NCBI RefSeq assembly: GCF_921294215.1
Contig: NZ_CAKLDM010000002.1
Span: forward strand, 2,232,001-2,296,000
Length of the DNA: 64,000 nucleotides
Direction: 5' to 3'
Source: Vibrio marisflavi CECT 7928
GTDB lineage: Bacteria > Pseudomonadota > Gammaproteobacteria > Enterobacterales > Vibrionaceae
Shown here: positions 1 through 10,399 of the stretch, one piece after another
Numbering within the stretch: position 1 is the first letter of the stretch
How the letters are laid out: each line of letters begins with the position of its first letter
Program-made: the position numbers and the translations under genes
Notes under the pieces: model-generated
The model's database searches: none
Told to the model about the DNA's origin: nothing
What the model saw: the letters and a program-made list of their open reading frames with translations, nothing else

Positions 1-825
1 AAGAATTTGGTGACCTAAACAAATACCAAACACTGGTAGTCCTTTGTCTAGGAAAACTTTTGTCGCTTCAATAGCGTAGTCACAAGGCTCTGGATCGCCA
101 GGACCATTTGATAGGAATACGCCATCTGGATTCATTGCTAATACTTCTTCTGCTGAAGTTTGTGCAGGTACTACTGTTAGACGACAACCTCTATCAACTA
201 ACATACGTAAGATATTACGTTTTGCACCAAAGTCGTAAGCAACCACATGGTAAGGCAGCTCATTGTCCTCTTGAACTTGAGGCAGACCACCTTCAAGCGT
301 CCAAGAACCTTGTTTCCACTGGTACGCCTCTTTCGTTGTAACTTCTTTCGCTAAGTCCATGCCTTTTAGGCCAGGGAACTCTTTCGCTTTTGCGAGCGCC
401 AACACTTCATCAAGGTTGTTGCCTGCCATTACGCATCCATTTTGTGCACCTTTCTTACGTAAAATGCGCGTCAATTTGCGCGTATCAATATCTGCGATGC
501 CTACAATGTTTTGAGACTTGAGGTATTCAGAAAGAGATTGTTCGTTACGGAAGTTAGAAGCGATTAGAGGAAGGTCGCGAATGATAAGGCCTTGGGCGTG
601 AATTGAAGAAGATTCTTCGTCTTCGGAATTGGTTCCGGTATTGCCTATATGAGGGTAAGTTAGTGTGACGATTTGCTGAGAATAGGAAGGATCGGTGAGG
701 ATTTCTTGGTACCCCGTCATCGAGGTATTAAAAACAACTTCTCCAACTGATGAACCATCTGCTCCAATGGAAACACCGCGGAATACAGTCCCATCTTCAA
801 GGACTAACAGTGCTGGTTTACTCAA
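1..825 (-). CDS. carA: carbamoyl-phosphate synthase small subunit, 3' end missing
   Basis: The glutaminase subunit of carbamoyl-phosphate synthase hydrolyses glutamine and passes ammonia to CarB for pyrimidine and arginine synthesis. The visible 275 codons cover the N-terminal domain and the start of the class I amidotransferase domain. The window edge cuts the gene just after GICLGHQ, whose Cys269 is the catalytic nucleophile; the catalytic His and Glu lie outside. The start is a TTG at 825, giving [13 protein letters not shown]. It is preceded at good distance by a perfect GGAGG, and no ATG fits as well. carB should follow beyond position 1. A strong sigma70-like promoter lies about 100 bases upstream. 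Confidence 0.97.
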   Translation of the reverse strand, partial: MSKPALLVLEDGTVFRGVSIGADGSSVGEVVFNTSMTGYQEILTDPSYSQQIVTLTYPHIGNTGTNSEDEESSSIHAQGLIIRDLPLIASNFRNEQSLSEYLKSQNIVGIADIDTRKLTRILRKKGAQNGCVMAGNNLDEVLALAKAKEFPGLKGMDLAKEVTTKEAYQWKQGSWTLEGGLPQVQEDNELPYHVVAYDFGAKRNILRMLVDRGCRLTVVPAQTSAEEVLAMNPDGVFLSNGPGDPEPCDYAIEATKVFLDKGLPVFGICLGHQIL

Positions 826-925
826 GATAACCTCCAGAATAAAAGTGCGAAAGTAATTGTATCGTTCTGCCTAAAAGTCGCTCTAAAAAAGTTTATTTTT
901 AGGGGATTTCAGACAAATTGGCGGT

Positions 926-954
926 ATTCTAAAGATGCTAGATATACCTGTCAA
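926..954 (-). promoter_or_regulatory. carA promoter
   Basis: On the minus strand TTGACA (954-949) is followed after 17 bases by TAGAAT (931-926). That is a perfect -35 and a five-of-six -10. Transcription would start near 919, giving a leader of about 95 bases. Confidence 0.65.
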
Positions 955-1245
955 TAAACTGAATAGAATAAATTGCAAATTTACATATGTTTGGATAATT
1001 CATACGTCAAATAGCCAAAATTGCAACTTTACTCAATAAAAAGTGCTCAAACCGAAAAAAAACCGTACATATTTTATGCTTACTAAAGAAGTTAGGCCTA
1101 TTTGACAAAAACTTCTCAACGAAAACGTTGCCCCTGTTAGCAATACCTTCATTTATAAGCAACTTATCCCACTTATAACCAATAAGCAGAAATATACCAA
1201 TAAGCTATGTAACTACATGTATTTAAATACAATAAAAACTAGAAC

Positions 1246-1272
1246 AAAAAAAATGCACCATCATTTGGTGCA
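1246..1272 (-). terminator. dapB terminator, probably bidirectional
   Basis: The stem TGCACCA/TGGTGCA has a five-base loop and is followed on the minus strand by eight T. The other side carries five T, so it may also stop plus-strand transcripts. It lies 14 bases past the dapB stop. Confidence 0.85.
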
Positions 1273-1285
1273 CTTTTTCATTAAA

Positions 1286-2152
<867 letters not shown>

Positions 2153-2155
2153 TTA

Positions 2156-2557
2156 CTAGCATGAGTACTCTTGAATAACTCTTTGCAGTACGGGAATGTT
2201 CGCTTCGGGAAATTGGTAGTTCAATAAATCTTTCAGTCCGACCCAGCAGCCAAGCTGCCCTTCTTTTCCATAAGGCTTTTCATTGAACTCAGTGACAGTA
2301 AAGAAATCAAACTGCAAGCTCTTCTCAGGATAGTCATGAGTGAGATACTCAAAATGCGCACACTCGGTAACTACAATACCAATTTCTTCATGTAGTTCTC
2401 TACTTAAAGCCTGTTCTCGTGTCTCGCCCTGTTCAATTTTCCCGCCAGGAAATTCCCACAGACCACCTTTGTGCTTTTTGTCCGGCCTTTTGGTAATGAA
2501 TACTTCTGACTTGTCGGTATTAAATATAATCGCAGCGACGATATGAACTCTTTTCAC
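2156..2557 (-). CDS. mutT: 8-oxo-dGTP diphosphatase MutT
   Basis: A Nudix hydrolase of 133 residues that cleanses the nucleotide pool of 8-oxo-dGTP and so prevents A:T to C:G transversions. The Nudix box is complete: G39, E45, then R53-E54, E57-E58 and G60. The start codon is GTG (MKRVHIVAAII) with only a weak ribosome site, consistent with low expression. It lies downstream of secA in the same direction, as in E. coli, but a terminator separates the two genes. dapB follows 60 bases later. Confidence 0.93.
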   Translation of the reverse strand: MKRVHIVAAIIFNTDKSEVFITKRPDKKHKGGLWEFPGGKIEQGETREQALSRELHEEIGIVVTECAHFEYLTHDYPEKSLQFDFFTVTEFNEKPYGKEGQLGCWVGLKDLLNYQFPEANIPVLQRVIQEYSC

Positions 2558-2624
2558 AATATCTATATCTCTGACTTTACTTGAACAACACCTACACTAT
2601 CTGAAATAAACTGAGTATAGGGCT

Positions 2625-2650
2625 AAAAAAAGAGCCGCCTTAGCGACTCT
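2625..2650 (-). terminator. secA terminator
   Basis: On the minus strand AGAGTCGC and GCGGCTCT pair across a four-base loop (one G-T pair) and are followed by six or more T. It lies just after the secA stop and before mutT. Confidence 0.8.
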
Positions 2651-2662
2651 TAGTATATTTGA

Positions 2663-5392
2663 TTAGGCTATCTTGCCATGGCACTGTTTGTATTTCTTAC
2701 CACTGCCACACGGACAAGGCTCATTTCGTCCAACTTTACGCTCTTCACGAACCATCGGCTGTTGCTGAGCAGGCTCAGCTGATTCACCTTCATCAAACTG
2801 GCTATGAGCTTGATTGTGCTGAGCTTGTGCTAGTTTAGCTGCTGCTTCAGCTGCCGCACGACGCTGAGCTTCCATACGCTCAACTTCTTCTTGCTGTTGA
2901 ACACGTACTTTTGACAACACGCTGATAACATCAAACTTCAGAGCATCCAGCAAGCCTTCAAACAGTTCAAATGATTCACGCTTGTACTCTTGCTTAGGAT
3001 CTTTTTGAGCATAACCACGTAAATGGATACCTTGACGCAAGTGATCCATTGCAGCTAGGTGCTCTTTCCACAATGTATCAAGAGTTTGTAGCATCACAGA
3101 TTTCTCGAAGTTTCTTAGTACTTCAGGACCAACCGCTTCTTCTTTCTCACGGTAGATAGCTACAGACTCGGCAACTATTTTTTCACGTAGCGCTTCTTCG
3201 TATAGCTTGTCATCTTCTTCCAGCCATTGCTTGATAGGTAGATGTAAGTCGAAGTCATTTTTCAAACGCTCTTCTAGCCCTGGAATATCCCACATATCTT
3301 CGAGTGACTGAGGTGCAATATATTCGTCAATGATGGTGTTAAGAACATCATCACGGTTTTGCGTCATCATTTCACTGATATCATCAGAACCCATTAGCTC
3401 ATCACGAAGCTCGTATACCGCACGACGTTGATCGTTAGCAACATCATCGTATTCAAGTAGCTGTTTACGTATATCGAAGTTACGACCTTCAACTTTACGT
3501 TGCGCTTTTTCGATTGAGCGTGACAGCATTTTACTCTCAATCGCTTCACCTTCTTCCATACCACTTTGAATCAAGCTTGCCATGCGATCTGAAGTAAAGA
3601 TACGAAGCAAACTATCTTCCATAGACAGGTAGAAACGTGAAGAACCTGCATCACCTTGACGACCCGCACGACCACGAAGCTGGTTATCGATACGACGAGA
3701 TTCATGACGCTCTGTACCAATAATATGTAAGCCACCCGCGTCAAGAACTTTATCATGGACTTTCTTCCACTCCGCTTTAATTTCAGCGATTTGTTCTTCA
3801 GTTGGATTCTCGATCAGATCAACTTTGGTTTGCCAGCTACCACCTAACATAATATCGGTACCACGGCCTGCCATATTGGTTGCAATGGTAACCGCTCCTG
3901 GAGCGCCCGCTTCTGCAACAATTTCAGCTTCTTTCTCGTGGAATTTAGCATTAAGCACGTTGTGCTTAATCTTGGCACTTTTCAGCGCATTGGACAGCAG
4001 CTCAGATTTTTCAATCGAAACAGTACCAACAAGAGAAGGCTGGCCTTTCTCAACGCGACCTTTGATATCTTCAATAATTGCGTTGAATTTTTCAGCTTCA
4101 GTACGGTATACAACATCTGGCATGTCATCACGAACCATCGGACGGTTAGTTGGAATAACTACCGTTTCAAGGTCGTAAATTGATTTAAACTCGAATGCTT
4201 CAGTATCTGCCGTACCTGTCATTCCTGACAGCTTTTCATACAAACGGAAGTAGTTTTGGAAAGTGATTGAAGCAAGCGTCTGGTTTTCGTTTTGAATCTT
4301 AACGCCTTCTTTCGCTTCTACCGCTTGGTGAAGACCTTCAGACCAGCGACGCCCCGGCATAGTTCGGCCAGTGTGCTCATCCACGATGACAATCTCACCT
4401 TTCTCATCAACAATATAATCAACGTTGACTTCAAAAAGAACATGAGCACGTAGTGCTGCATTGACGTGATGTAATAGGCTAATGTTTGCAGGGGAATACA
4501 GAGTATCTCCTTCATCCATCAGACCATTTTTAATGAGAAGCTCTTCTACGTATTCTTGACCTGTTTCCGTCAAGTGCACTTGCTTTTGTTTTTCATCAAC
4601 TGTGTAGTGTTTGTCACCACGGTACTCTTCATCATCTTCCTTATCTTGTTTCTCAAGGTAAGGAATGAGTTTATTGATACGAGTATATAAATCAGAGCTA
4701 TCCTCAGCAGGGCCAGAGATAATTAGCGGCGTACGAGCTTCATCAATTAGAATCGAGTCAACTTCATCGACTACAGCAAAGAAACGCTCGCGCTGAACGC
4801 GGTCTTCATTTCTAAACGCCATGTTGTCACGAAGGTAGTCAAAGCCAAATTCGTTGTTCGTACCATATAGAATATCGGCCTTGTATGCTTCTTTTTTCTC
4901 TTCTGGAATCATATTTGGCACGTTAATACCAACTGTCATTCCAAGGAATTCAAATAGTGGACGGTTTGTTTCCGCATCACGAGCTGCAAGATAGTCGTTG
5001 ACTGTTACAACGTGTACGCCTTTGCTTGGCAGAGCATTTAGGTAAGCCGGTAAGGTCGCGGTTAATGTTTTACCTTCACCAGTACGCATCTCTGCGATTT
5101 GTCCAGCATTAAGAACCATACCACCGATAAGCTGCACATCGAAATGGCGCATGCCAAATACACGTTTAGAGGCTTCACGTACCGTTGCGAAAGCTTCTGG
5201 AAGTAGTTGGTCTAGTGTTTCACCTTTTTCTAAACGTTGGCGAAACTCCACTGTCTTAGCTTTTAATTCATCATCGCTAAGTGCCTCAAATGAAGGCTCA
5301 TAATTATTTATTTCTTTAACAATTTTCTTAAGGCGGCGTAGTGTTCTTTCGTTACGGCTGCCAACTAACATTGTCAGTAGCTTAGATATCAT
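2663..5392 (-). CDS. secA: preprotein translocase ATPase SecA
   Basis: The motor ATPase that drives unfolded preproteins through SecYEG. At 909 residues it is close to E. coli SecA (901). Walker A GEGKT puts the lysine at 108, and Walker B is VVDEVDS. The preprotein cross-linking and helical wing regions follow. The C-terminal zinc and SecB-binding tail [13 protein letters not shown] keeps C893, C895, C904 and H905. A glutamine- and alanine-rich linker precedes the tail. The ATG at 5392 has only a distant GAGAG upstream. No secM-type arrest peptide lies between lpxC and secA, so regulation differs from E. coli. Confidence 0.98.
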   Translation of the reverse strand: MISKLLTMLVGSRNERTLRRLKKIVKEINNYEPSFEALSDDELKAKTVEFRQRLEKGETLDQLLPEAFATVREASKRVFGMRHFDVQLIGGMVLNAGQIAEMRTGEGKTLTATLPAYLNALPSKGVHVVTVNDYLAARDAETNRPLFEFLGMTVGINVPNMIPEEKKEAYKADILYGTNNEFGFDYLRDNMAFRNEDRVQRERFFAVVDEVDSILIDEARTPLIISGPAEDSSDLYTRINKLIPYLEKQDKEDDEEYRGDKHYTVDEKQKQVHLTETGQEYVEELLIKNGLMDEGDTLYSPANISLLHHVNAALRAHVLFEVNVDYIVDEKGEIVIVDEHTGRTMPGRRWSEGLHQAVEAKEGVKIQNENQTLASITFQNYFRLYEKLSGMTGTADTEAFEFKSIYDLETVVIPTNRPMVRDDMPDVVYRTEAEKFNAIIEDIKGRVEKGQPSLVGTVSIEKSELLSNALKSAKIKHNVLNAKFHEKEAEIVAEAGAPGAVTIATNMAGRGTDIMLGGSWQTKVDLIENPTEEQIAEIKAEWKKVHDKVLDAGGLHIIGTERHESRRIDNQLRGRAGRQGDAGSSRFYLSMEDSLLRIFTSDRMASLIQSGMEEGEAIESKMLSRSIEKAQRKVEGRNFDIRKQLLEYDDVANDQRRAVYELRDELMGSDDISEMMTQNRDDVLNTIIDEYIAPQSLEDMWDIPGLEERLKNDFDLHLPIKQWLEEDDKLYEEALREKIVAESVAIYREKEEAVGPEVLRNFEKSVMLQTLDTLWKEHLAAMDHLRQGIHLRGYAQKDPKQEYKRESFELFEGLLDALKFDVISVLSKVRVQQQEEVERMEAQRRAAAEAAAKLAQAQHNQAHSQFDEGESAEPAQQQPMVREERKVGRNEPCPCGSGKKYKQCHGKIA

Positions 5393-5476
5393 TTGCTGCG
5401 AATCTCTCTTTTCTTCGACATTTTTCCGTCCACTTGCGTGCCTACAGTCTCTAACTATTTTTAACTAACGATACTG

Positions 5477-5493
5477 AGATACATCATGTATCT
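5477..5493. promoter_or_regulatory. 17-base palindrome upstream of secA
   Basis: AGATACAT and ATGTATCT form a perfect inverted repeat around a single central C, 85 to 101 bases upstream of the secA start. It could be an operator or a leader hairpin. I do not recognise it as a known site. Confidence 0.3.
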
Positions 5494-5726
5494 GGTACAT
5501 TGAGGTGATGACGCTGAATTTCAAGCCGAAATCAAAAATTAAAGGCCTTAGTGTAAGGAATTTTGTGGCCAACAACCATTAGCAATCTAATTTGTTTGAG
5601 ATTCTTTTTACTTTTTTAAGAAAAAGCTTCTAAACGTGGCCTTGGAAGCATGGGTTTGGGCGTCACAAACATAATATCGAGGTATAAGATAAAAACTCAG
5701 TATAAGTTGTAGAGACAGCAATGAGA

Positions 5727-5782
5727 GATCATTAAGATCAACGCTTGCATGAATTCGATCTTAAATCGATCTATGGCAGATC
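5727..5782. repeat. cluster of five GATC (Dam) sites
   Basis: GATC occurs at 5727, 5736, 5757, 5768 and 5779, with spacings of 9, 21, 11 and 11 bases. TCGATCT is repeated exactly 11 bases apart (5755 and 5766), and AGATCATT occurs at 5726 and 5778. About one GATC per 256 bases is expected by chance. Such phasing suits SeqA-type binding, but that is inference. Confidence 0.5.
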
Positions 5783-5883
5783 ATTGCCGGGAGTTACTTT
5801 TAAGCTCTAGAGAAAGTGAAATAGCAGTTGGAACTAATATCCAAGTTCGCGAATCGAAAATCAAGTGAAGGAAACTAGACACA

Positions 5884-5908
5884 AAAAAACCAGACATTCG
5901 TCTGGTTT
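5884..5908 (-). terminator. lpxC terminator
   Basis: AAACCAGAC and GTCTGGTTT form a nine-base stem around a four-base loop. On the minus strand it runs into seven T. It ends the dcw-lpxC transcript. Confidence 0.85.
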
Positions 5909-5930
5909 TCAAATTCATTGGCACTGAAAG

Positions 5931-6848
5931 CTAAGCAACAACCACGCTTGGGTCAGCGAATGCTACTGGAGAGCCCGCTTCTTCTTCATAAGTAGCCCAC
6001 TCCCAAGCTTCTTGATCCGCTAATACCGCTCGAAGAAGTTTGTTGTTTAAACCGTGGCCAGATTTGAATGCTTTAAACTCGCCCACAATTGCGTGACCAC
6101 ACATATACAAGTCACCAATTGCATCAAGTACTTTGTGAGTTACAAACTCGTTGTCGAACCTTAAACCTTCTTCGTTCAAAATACGATATTCGTCAAGAAC
6201 GATTGCACAATCAAAGCTACCGCCTAAACACAAGCGTTGTGATTGAAGGTATTCAATATCCTGCATGAAACCAAAAGTACGAGCACGAGAGATCTCTTTT
6301 ACAAATCCTTGCGACGAGAAGTCGAATAAAAGATGTTGCTGATCTGCATCGATAGCTGGGTGGTTGAACTCAATTTCAAAGTCCATACGGAAACCATTGT
6401 ACGGACGAAGTTCAGCCCACTTATCATCTTCTTCAAAACGAACTGGCTTTTTAATACGAATGTAGCGCTTAGGAGTATTGAGTGTTTCAATTCCTGCTTG
6501 CTGGATTAGGTACACGAAAGGGTTCGCGCTACCATCCATAATTGGAATCTCAGGGGCATCAACTTCAACGATGATATTGTCGATACCCATACCAGCAAGT
6601 GCTGCATTTAAATGCTCAACGGTTGAAATACGAACGCCTTCGTCATTGACAAGAGCTGTACAAAGCATTGTGTCGCGAACTGATTCTGGATCTGCTGGAA
6701 AATCAACAGGTTGCTCTAAATCTGTTCGGCGATAAACGATACCCGTATTTGCTGCCGCTGGGCGTAGGGTCAAAGTGACTTTACGACCAGAGTGCAAGCC
6801 TACGCCTGTTGTCTTGACAATCTCTTTTAAGGTACGTTGTCTGATCAT
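5931..6848 (-). CDS. lpxC: UDP-3-O-acyl-N-acetylglucosamine deacetylase
   Basis: The zinc enzyme that carries out the committed step of lipid A synthesis in the cytoplasm. At 305 residues it is exactly the E. coli length. The zinc ligands are visible: H79 in [10 protein letters not shown], and the HKVLDAIGD motif with the second His and the Asp. The catalytic His is in KSGHGLNN. The ATG at 6848 has GAGG eight bases before it. It lies 99 bases after ftsZ with its own sigma70-like promoter in the gap and a terminator behind, so it can be expressed apart from the division genes. LpxC level is usually set by FtsH proteolysis of its C-terminal tail, which here ends in VVVA. Confidence 0.98.
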   Translation of the reverse strand: MIRQRTLKEIVKTTGVGLHSGRKVTLTLRPAAANTGIVYRRTDLEQPVDFPADPESVRDTMLCTALVNDEGVRISTVEHLNAALAGMGIDNIIVEVDAPEIPIMDGSANPFVYLIQQAGIETLNTPKRYIRIKKPVRFEEDDKWAELRPYNGFRMDFEIEFNHPAIDADQQHLLFDFSSQGFVKEISRARTFGFMQDIEYLQSQRLCLGGSFDCAIVLDEYRILNEEGLRFDNEFVTHKVLDAIGDLYMCGHAIVGEFKAFKSGHGLNNKLLRAVLADQEAWEWATYEEEAGSPVAFADPSVVVA

Positions 6849-6905
6849 TTACTTGCCTCAATCCCAAGTGCTTTAAATCACGGCCAAATCCGTTATCGAC
6901 CGCGC

Positions 6906-6933
6906 ATCCTACCATAATTTTGAACAGTGTCAA
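6906..6933 (-). promoter_or_regulatory. lpxC promoter
   Basis: TTGACA (6933-6928) and TAGGAT (6911-6906) are separated by 16 bases on the minus strand, in the gap between ftsZ and lpxC. Confidence 0.6.
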
Positions 6934-6947
6934 ATTATGTTTAATAT

Positions 6948-8162
6948 TTAATCAGCCTGGCGACGTAAAAATGCTGGAATATCTAGGTATCCACTCTCTT
7001 TTTCTGTCTTAGGGGCCGTATTCTGACTGCTTGATGTCGAAGACGTCGCTGTCGTTGACGGCTGTGGAGTCACCTGATTATTTCCCTGCAAAGGTTGTGC
7101 CGGCTTTTCTTCCACTTTTACCGAAGATTGCGGGGTAATAACTTGTTGCTGGGGTTGAGCTGGTTTGCTCTTGCCACCGGCAACTAGCGTAATATCTGGT
7201 TTTCTTTCGTTTCCGATACCTGTAGCAACTACGGTTACACGGATTTCCTCAGACATGTCTGGATCCAATGATGTACCGATTACTACCGTTGCGTTATCAG
7301 AAGCAAATGCTTTTACAGTATTGCCCACAGTCTCAAATTCATCAAGACGCATATCCAAACCAGCAGTAATATTGACAAGAACACCGCGCGCACCAGCAAG
7401 ATCAATATCTTCTAGAAGTGGGCTAGAGATAGCAGTTTCAGCTGCTTCTTCCGCTCTGTCTTCGCCTTTGGAAATACCGCTTCCCATCATAGCGTGACCC
7501 ATTTCAGACATAACAGTTCTTACATCGGCAAAGTCGACGTTAATCATACCTGGGCGAGTAATCAATTCTGCAATACCTTGTACGGCATTTTTAAGAACGT
7601 CATTAGCACTAGCAAATGCTTCTAATAACGTTACCCCTCGGCCTAGTACTTTTAACAACTTCTCATTTGGAATCGTAATCAACGAGTCCACATGCTTCGA
7701 TAACTCTTCAATACCTTGCTCGGCAAAAGCTAAGCGTTTTTTTCCTTCAAAGCTAAACGGCTTAGTTACCACAGCCACCGTTAGGACGCCTAGTTCTTTT
7801 GCTACTTCTGCAATGACAGGAGCAGCACCAGTTCCAGTTCCCCCACCCATACCGGCTGCTATAAATACCATATCGGCACCAGTGAGAACTTCTTTAATTC
7901 TATCTTTGTCTTCTAATGCAGCGTCGCGTCCTACTTGTGGGTTTGCTCCGGCACCAAGGCCTTTAGTGATATCACCACCAATTTGAATGACACTATTAAC
8001 GCTAGTTTTACGAAGCGCTTGCGCATCCGTATTAACACTAATGAATTCTACGCCTTCGATAGATTCACGCACCATGTGTTCAACAGCGTTACCACCGCCG
8101 CCACCTACTCCAACGACTTTAATTACAGCATCGTCAGACATTTCCATCATCGGTTCAAACAT
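6948..8162 (-). CDS. ftsZ: cell division protein FtsZ
   Basis: The tubulin-like GTPase that polymerises into the Z ring. The GTP-binding signature GGGTGTG is at residues 106-112, and the T7 synergy loop lies in [12 protein letters not shown] near residue 206. A Q/P/S/T-rich unstructured linker of about 65 residues follows the core. The conserved C-terminal tail [11 protein letters not shown], which docks FtsA and ZipA, is intact. At 404 residues it is a little longer than E. coli FtsZ (383), the difference being mostly in the linker. The ATG at 8162 has GGAG eight bases upstream. It lies 30 bases after ftsA and is co-transcribed with it. Confidence 0.98.
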   Translation of the reverse strand: MFEPMMEMSDDAVIKVVGVGGGGGNAVEHMVRESIEGVEFISVNTDAQALRKTSVNSVIQIGGDITKGLGAGANPQVGRDAALEDKDRIKEVLTGADMVFIAAGMGGGTGTGAAPVIAEVAKELGVLTVAVVTKPFSFEGKKRLAFAEQGIEELSKHVDSLITIPNEKLLKVLGRGVTLLEAFASANDVLKNAVQGIAELITRPGMINVDFADVRTVMSEMGHAMMGSGISKGEDRAEEAAETAISSPLLEDIDLAGARGVLVNITAGLDMRLDEFETVGNTVKAFASDNATVVIGTSLDPDMSEEIRVTVVATGIGNERKPDITLVAGGKSKPAQPQQQVITPQSSVKVEEKPAQPLQGNNQVTPQPSTTATSSTSSSQNTAPKTEKESGYLDIPAFLRRQAD

Positions 8163-8192
8163 GTGTTATCTCCGTTTTTCCTGCTTATCAGG

Positions 8193-9455
8193 TTAAAACT
8201 CTTTTTGTATCCAATTACGCACGCGGCCAAACAGACTCGATACAGCTTGCCTCTTTGGCTCTCTGTATTCTGAGTCGTCAATAACTTGACCATCTTTTGC
8301 ATAATGAAGTAAACCAACAGCCGTAGAATGATACGGCTCTTTTACATAATCTGTGAGACCACTAACCTCTAGCGGTTTTCCCACTCGTACTTGATTGCGA
8401 AATACCCGTTCCGCGCATTCGATCAAACCTTCGATCTGAGCAGCGCCGCCTGTAAGCACTACACCAGCCGCTAAATGATGCTTGATACCTTCTTCTCTCA
8501 ATTTCTCTTGGACAGTATCAATCGTTTGATTGACTAACCCCATTAATTCAGTGTAGCGAGGTTCAATCACTTCTGACAGGGTTTGTCGCTGTAAACTGCG
8601 CGAAGGACGCCCGCCAACGCTAGGAACGTTAACTGCGTCATCTTTACTGACCAATTCACTGAGAGCACATCCGTATTTAACTTTGATTTCCTCTGCATCG
8701 CTGACAGGTGTTCCGAAGGCAAAAGCAATGTCACTTGTTACTGCGTTTCCGGCATAAGAGAATACTTCAGTGTGACGGAGAGCTCCTCCTGTCCAGATAG
8801 AAACATCCATTGTTCCTGCACCGATATCAACCACGCAAACGCCAAGCTCTCTTTCGTCTTCAGTAATAACCGCATTGCTAGCCGCCAGACCCGAGTAGAC
8901 TATCTGCTCTACCTTTAGACCGCAACGCTCCACTGCCTTGATAATATTCCTTGCCATATCATTATGGCAAGAAATGAGATGTACGCTAACTTCCATACGT
9001 ACACCGGACAAACCAAGCGGATTCTTTATCCCTTCTTGGTAGTCAATAGTAAATTCCTGAGGAATAACATGTAATATTCGCTGCTCGTCACCGATTTTTA
9101 TTGATTTTGCGGTGTGTATCGCGCGATCCATATCCTCTTGGGACACCTCTTCATCAGAGATTGTTCCCATCCCTTTCTCAATTCGACTAGCGATGTGTCG
9201 ACCAGAAAGGGAAATAAAGACGCTACTGATTTGGCATTCTGCCATGAGCTCAGCTTGATCAATAGCTCTTTGCACAGATTTAACAACTGATTCTAGGTCG
9301 TTAACTCCGCCTTTATCCATGCCTCTAGATGGGCTGGTTCCTGCACCTATTATGTTAATTTGACCATCTGGTAAAAGTTCACCTACCAAAGCTGATACGG
9401 TTGCAGTCCCGATATCTAGACCAACAATTAAGTTGTCGTCAGAGGATTTTGTCAT
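8193..9455 (-). CDS. ftsA: cell division protein FtsA
   Basis: The actin-like membrane tether of the Z ring. The start MTKSSDDNLIVGLDIGT at 9455 gives 420 residues, the same as E. coli, and lies one base after the ftsQ stop (TAA-A-ATG). A frame open to 9515 would overlap ftsQ and is not conserved. The phosphate-binding motif GLDIGTAT, the CVVDIGAGTMD motif and GVVLTGGAAQ of the actin fold are present. The last 15 residues (LFGRVRNWIQKEF) form the expected amphipathic membrane-targeting helix. The position between ftsQ and ftsZ is universal in these clusters. Confidence 0.97.
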   Translation of the reverse strand: MTKSSDDNLIVGLDIGTATVSALVGELLPDGQINIIGAGTSPSRGMDKGGVNDLESVVKSVQRAIDQAELMAECQISSVFISLSGRHIASRIEKGMGTISDEEVSQEDMDRAIHTAKSIKIGDEQRILHVIPQEFTIDYQEGIKNPLGLSGVRMEVSVHLISCHNDMARNIIKAVERCGLKVEQIVYSGLAASNAVITEDERELGVCVVDIGAGTMDVSIWTGGALRHTEVFSYAGNAVTSDIAFAFGTPVSDAEEIKVKYGCALSELVSKDDAVNVPSVGGRPSRSLQRQTLSEVIEPRYTELMGLVNQTIDTVQEKLREEGIKHHLAAGVVLTGGAAQIEGLIECAERVFRNQVRVGKPLEVSGLTDYVKEPYHSTAVGLLHYAKDGQVIDDSEYREPKRQAVSSLFGRVRNWIQKEF

Positions 9456-9456
9456 T

Positions 9457-10230
9457 TTAACTCTCTTGCTTTGATTCTTCGTCTGAAAGCCATCCCACAG
9501 CGGCTCCCGTATCATATCTAAGATCGACGTAACTGACTTTGTCTGCTTTAGTTCCTAATTGCTTATACAAAGAGATGAATCGAGCAATTCGTTCATGCAG
9601 AGCATCTTTCCCCAGCTCTAACCTAACGCCATTGCCAAGGATAATCTGCCAAGCTCCACGCTCATTGAGAACCACTGAGCTAATATTTAGCCCGAGCTGG
9701 TGAAATTCTGGATTAATTTGCTCCCATAACTCCAGGACTTGCTCATTGGTGCCTTTCGGCCCATAGAGTTTTACTCGACTTCCCTGCAACTGGCCTATAT
9801 CTCCGTTAAATATTTGCCCTTGCTTGTTCAGAAGCTCATTGCCATTCCAAATCGCTTCTGCATGATACTCAGTTAAAAAAACATTAATAGTATCAGGCCA
9901 TTGCTTACGAATTGAAGCATGAGCCACCCAAGGTATCGTTAGCATTGCCTGCTGCAATGAATCCACGTCTTGAGACATGAATGTACCCAAATGCCCCAAT
10001 TTAGCTAGAGAATGCTGAACATCTTCTGTAGTTACGTGGTGCAGATCTCCCTGAATGACCATCTTTGACAGTGGTAAACGTTGTTCGTCCCACATCCAAG
10101 ACACCGTTGTGTACAAGAAAAAACCGATTAACAGTAACACCACTAACAAAAAGCTAATGCCGGCAGCGTGCTCTCTTAAAAATGGATATTTTGATACTTT
10201 CGGGCTTTTATCTGAAGCACTCTCATCCAA
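9457..10230 (-). CDS. ftsQ: cell division protein FtsQ
   Basis: A bitopic inner membrane protein that links FtsB/FtsL to the rest of the divisome. The layout is a short cytoplasmic N-terminus, one membrane helix at about residues 24-45, a POTRA domain at about 52-125, and a beta domain to residue 257. It is less conserved than its neighbours, as usual for FtsQ. In E. coli a ddl gene lies between murC and ftsQ. Here only a 169-base spacer with a good promoter separates them. Confidence 0.94.
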   Translation of the reverse strand: MDESASDKSPKVSKYPFLREHAAGISFLLVVLLLIGFFLYTTVSWMWDEQRLPLSKMVIQGDLHHVTTEDVQHSLAKLGHLGTFMSQDVDSLQQAMLTIPWVAHASIRKQWPDTINVFLTEYHAEAIWNGNELLNKQGQIFNGDIGQLQGSRVKLYGPKGTNEQVLELWEQINPEFHQLGLNISSVVLNERGAWQIILGNGVRLELGKDALHERIARFISLYKQLGTKADKVSYVDLRYDTGAAVGWLSDEESKQES

Positions 10231-10312
10231 AATCCGTTATCCCTGCACTCACTAATAAAATTTCTTTCTCTTATAAAAACCGTTTCGAAAGACAATTTAC
10301 CGTAACTTTCGA

Positions 10313-10340
10313 ATTATACTGAGGAAGTCAAAGTTATCAA
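10313..10340 (-). promoter_or_regulatory. ftsQ-ftsA-ftsZ promoter
   Basis: TTGATA (10340-10335) and a perfect TATAAT (10318-10313) are 16 bases apart on the minus strand, in the only long spacer inside the dcw cluster. This would give ftsQAZ(lpxC) expression apart from the long transcript. Confidence 0.6.
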
Positions 10341-10399
10341 ACAATGAAAACGTCAAAATTACACGTTAAATTCACTATTTAGTTAGATAGATCACAGCA

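Larger units (their letters stand above)
826..1285. other. carA upstream region and dapB 3' region, no gene
   Basis: This 460-base AT-rich stretch has no supported reading frame. It holds the carA promoter (926-954), a roughly 90-base leader with a small A/T hairpin (CTAAAAA/TTTTTAG) before the carA start, and the dapB terminator (1246-1272). Vibrio carAB would be expected to answer to arginine and pyrimidines, but I could not recognise clean ArgR or PurR boxes (see the rejected items). Confidence 0.6.
5393..5883. other. gene-free block between lpxC and secA
   Basis: About 490 bases without an intact gene, unusual in this dense region. It must hold the secA promoter, though I see no strong -35/-10 pair. 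It contains a 17-base palindrome (5477-5493), a cluster of five GATC sites (5727-5782), and short open stretches on the plus strand. Those stretches are a 24-codon frame at 5508 with GAGGTG before it, an ATG-AGA-GAT-CAT-TAA frame at 5721, and about 45 open codons ending near 5866. The size fits a decayed gene of about 150 codons. In related genomes I recall a DUF721 (dciA) gene here, which I cannot confirm. Confidence 0.4.

Noticed and set aside
960..1002. Tandem ARG boxes before carA
   Set aside because: One TGAAT and one ATTCA half-site are present, but the partner halves and spacing do not fit the 18-base boxes with a three-base gap.
1119..1135. PurR-like site in the carA upstream region
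   Set aside because: The half AACGTTTTCGTT matches, but the other half is one base short of the GCAA-n-CG spacing, and it lies about 200 bases from the promoter.
3825..4183. Long plus-strand open frames inside secA, and similar ones inside ftsI, murG, ftsZ and parE
   Set aside because: They are antisense shadows of strongly conserved coding sequence, with no ribosome sites or family similarity.
5393..5883. secM-type arrest peptide before secA
   Set aside because: No minus-strand frame with a signal peptide and an arrest-like end precedes secA.
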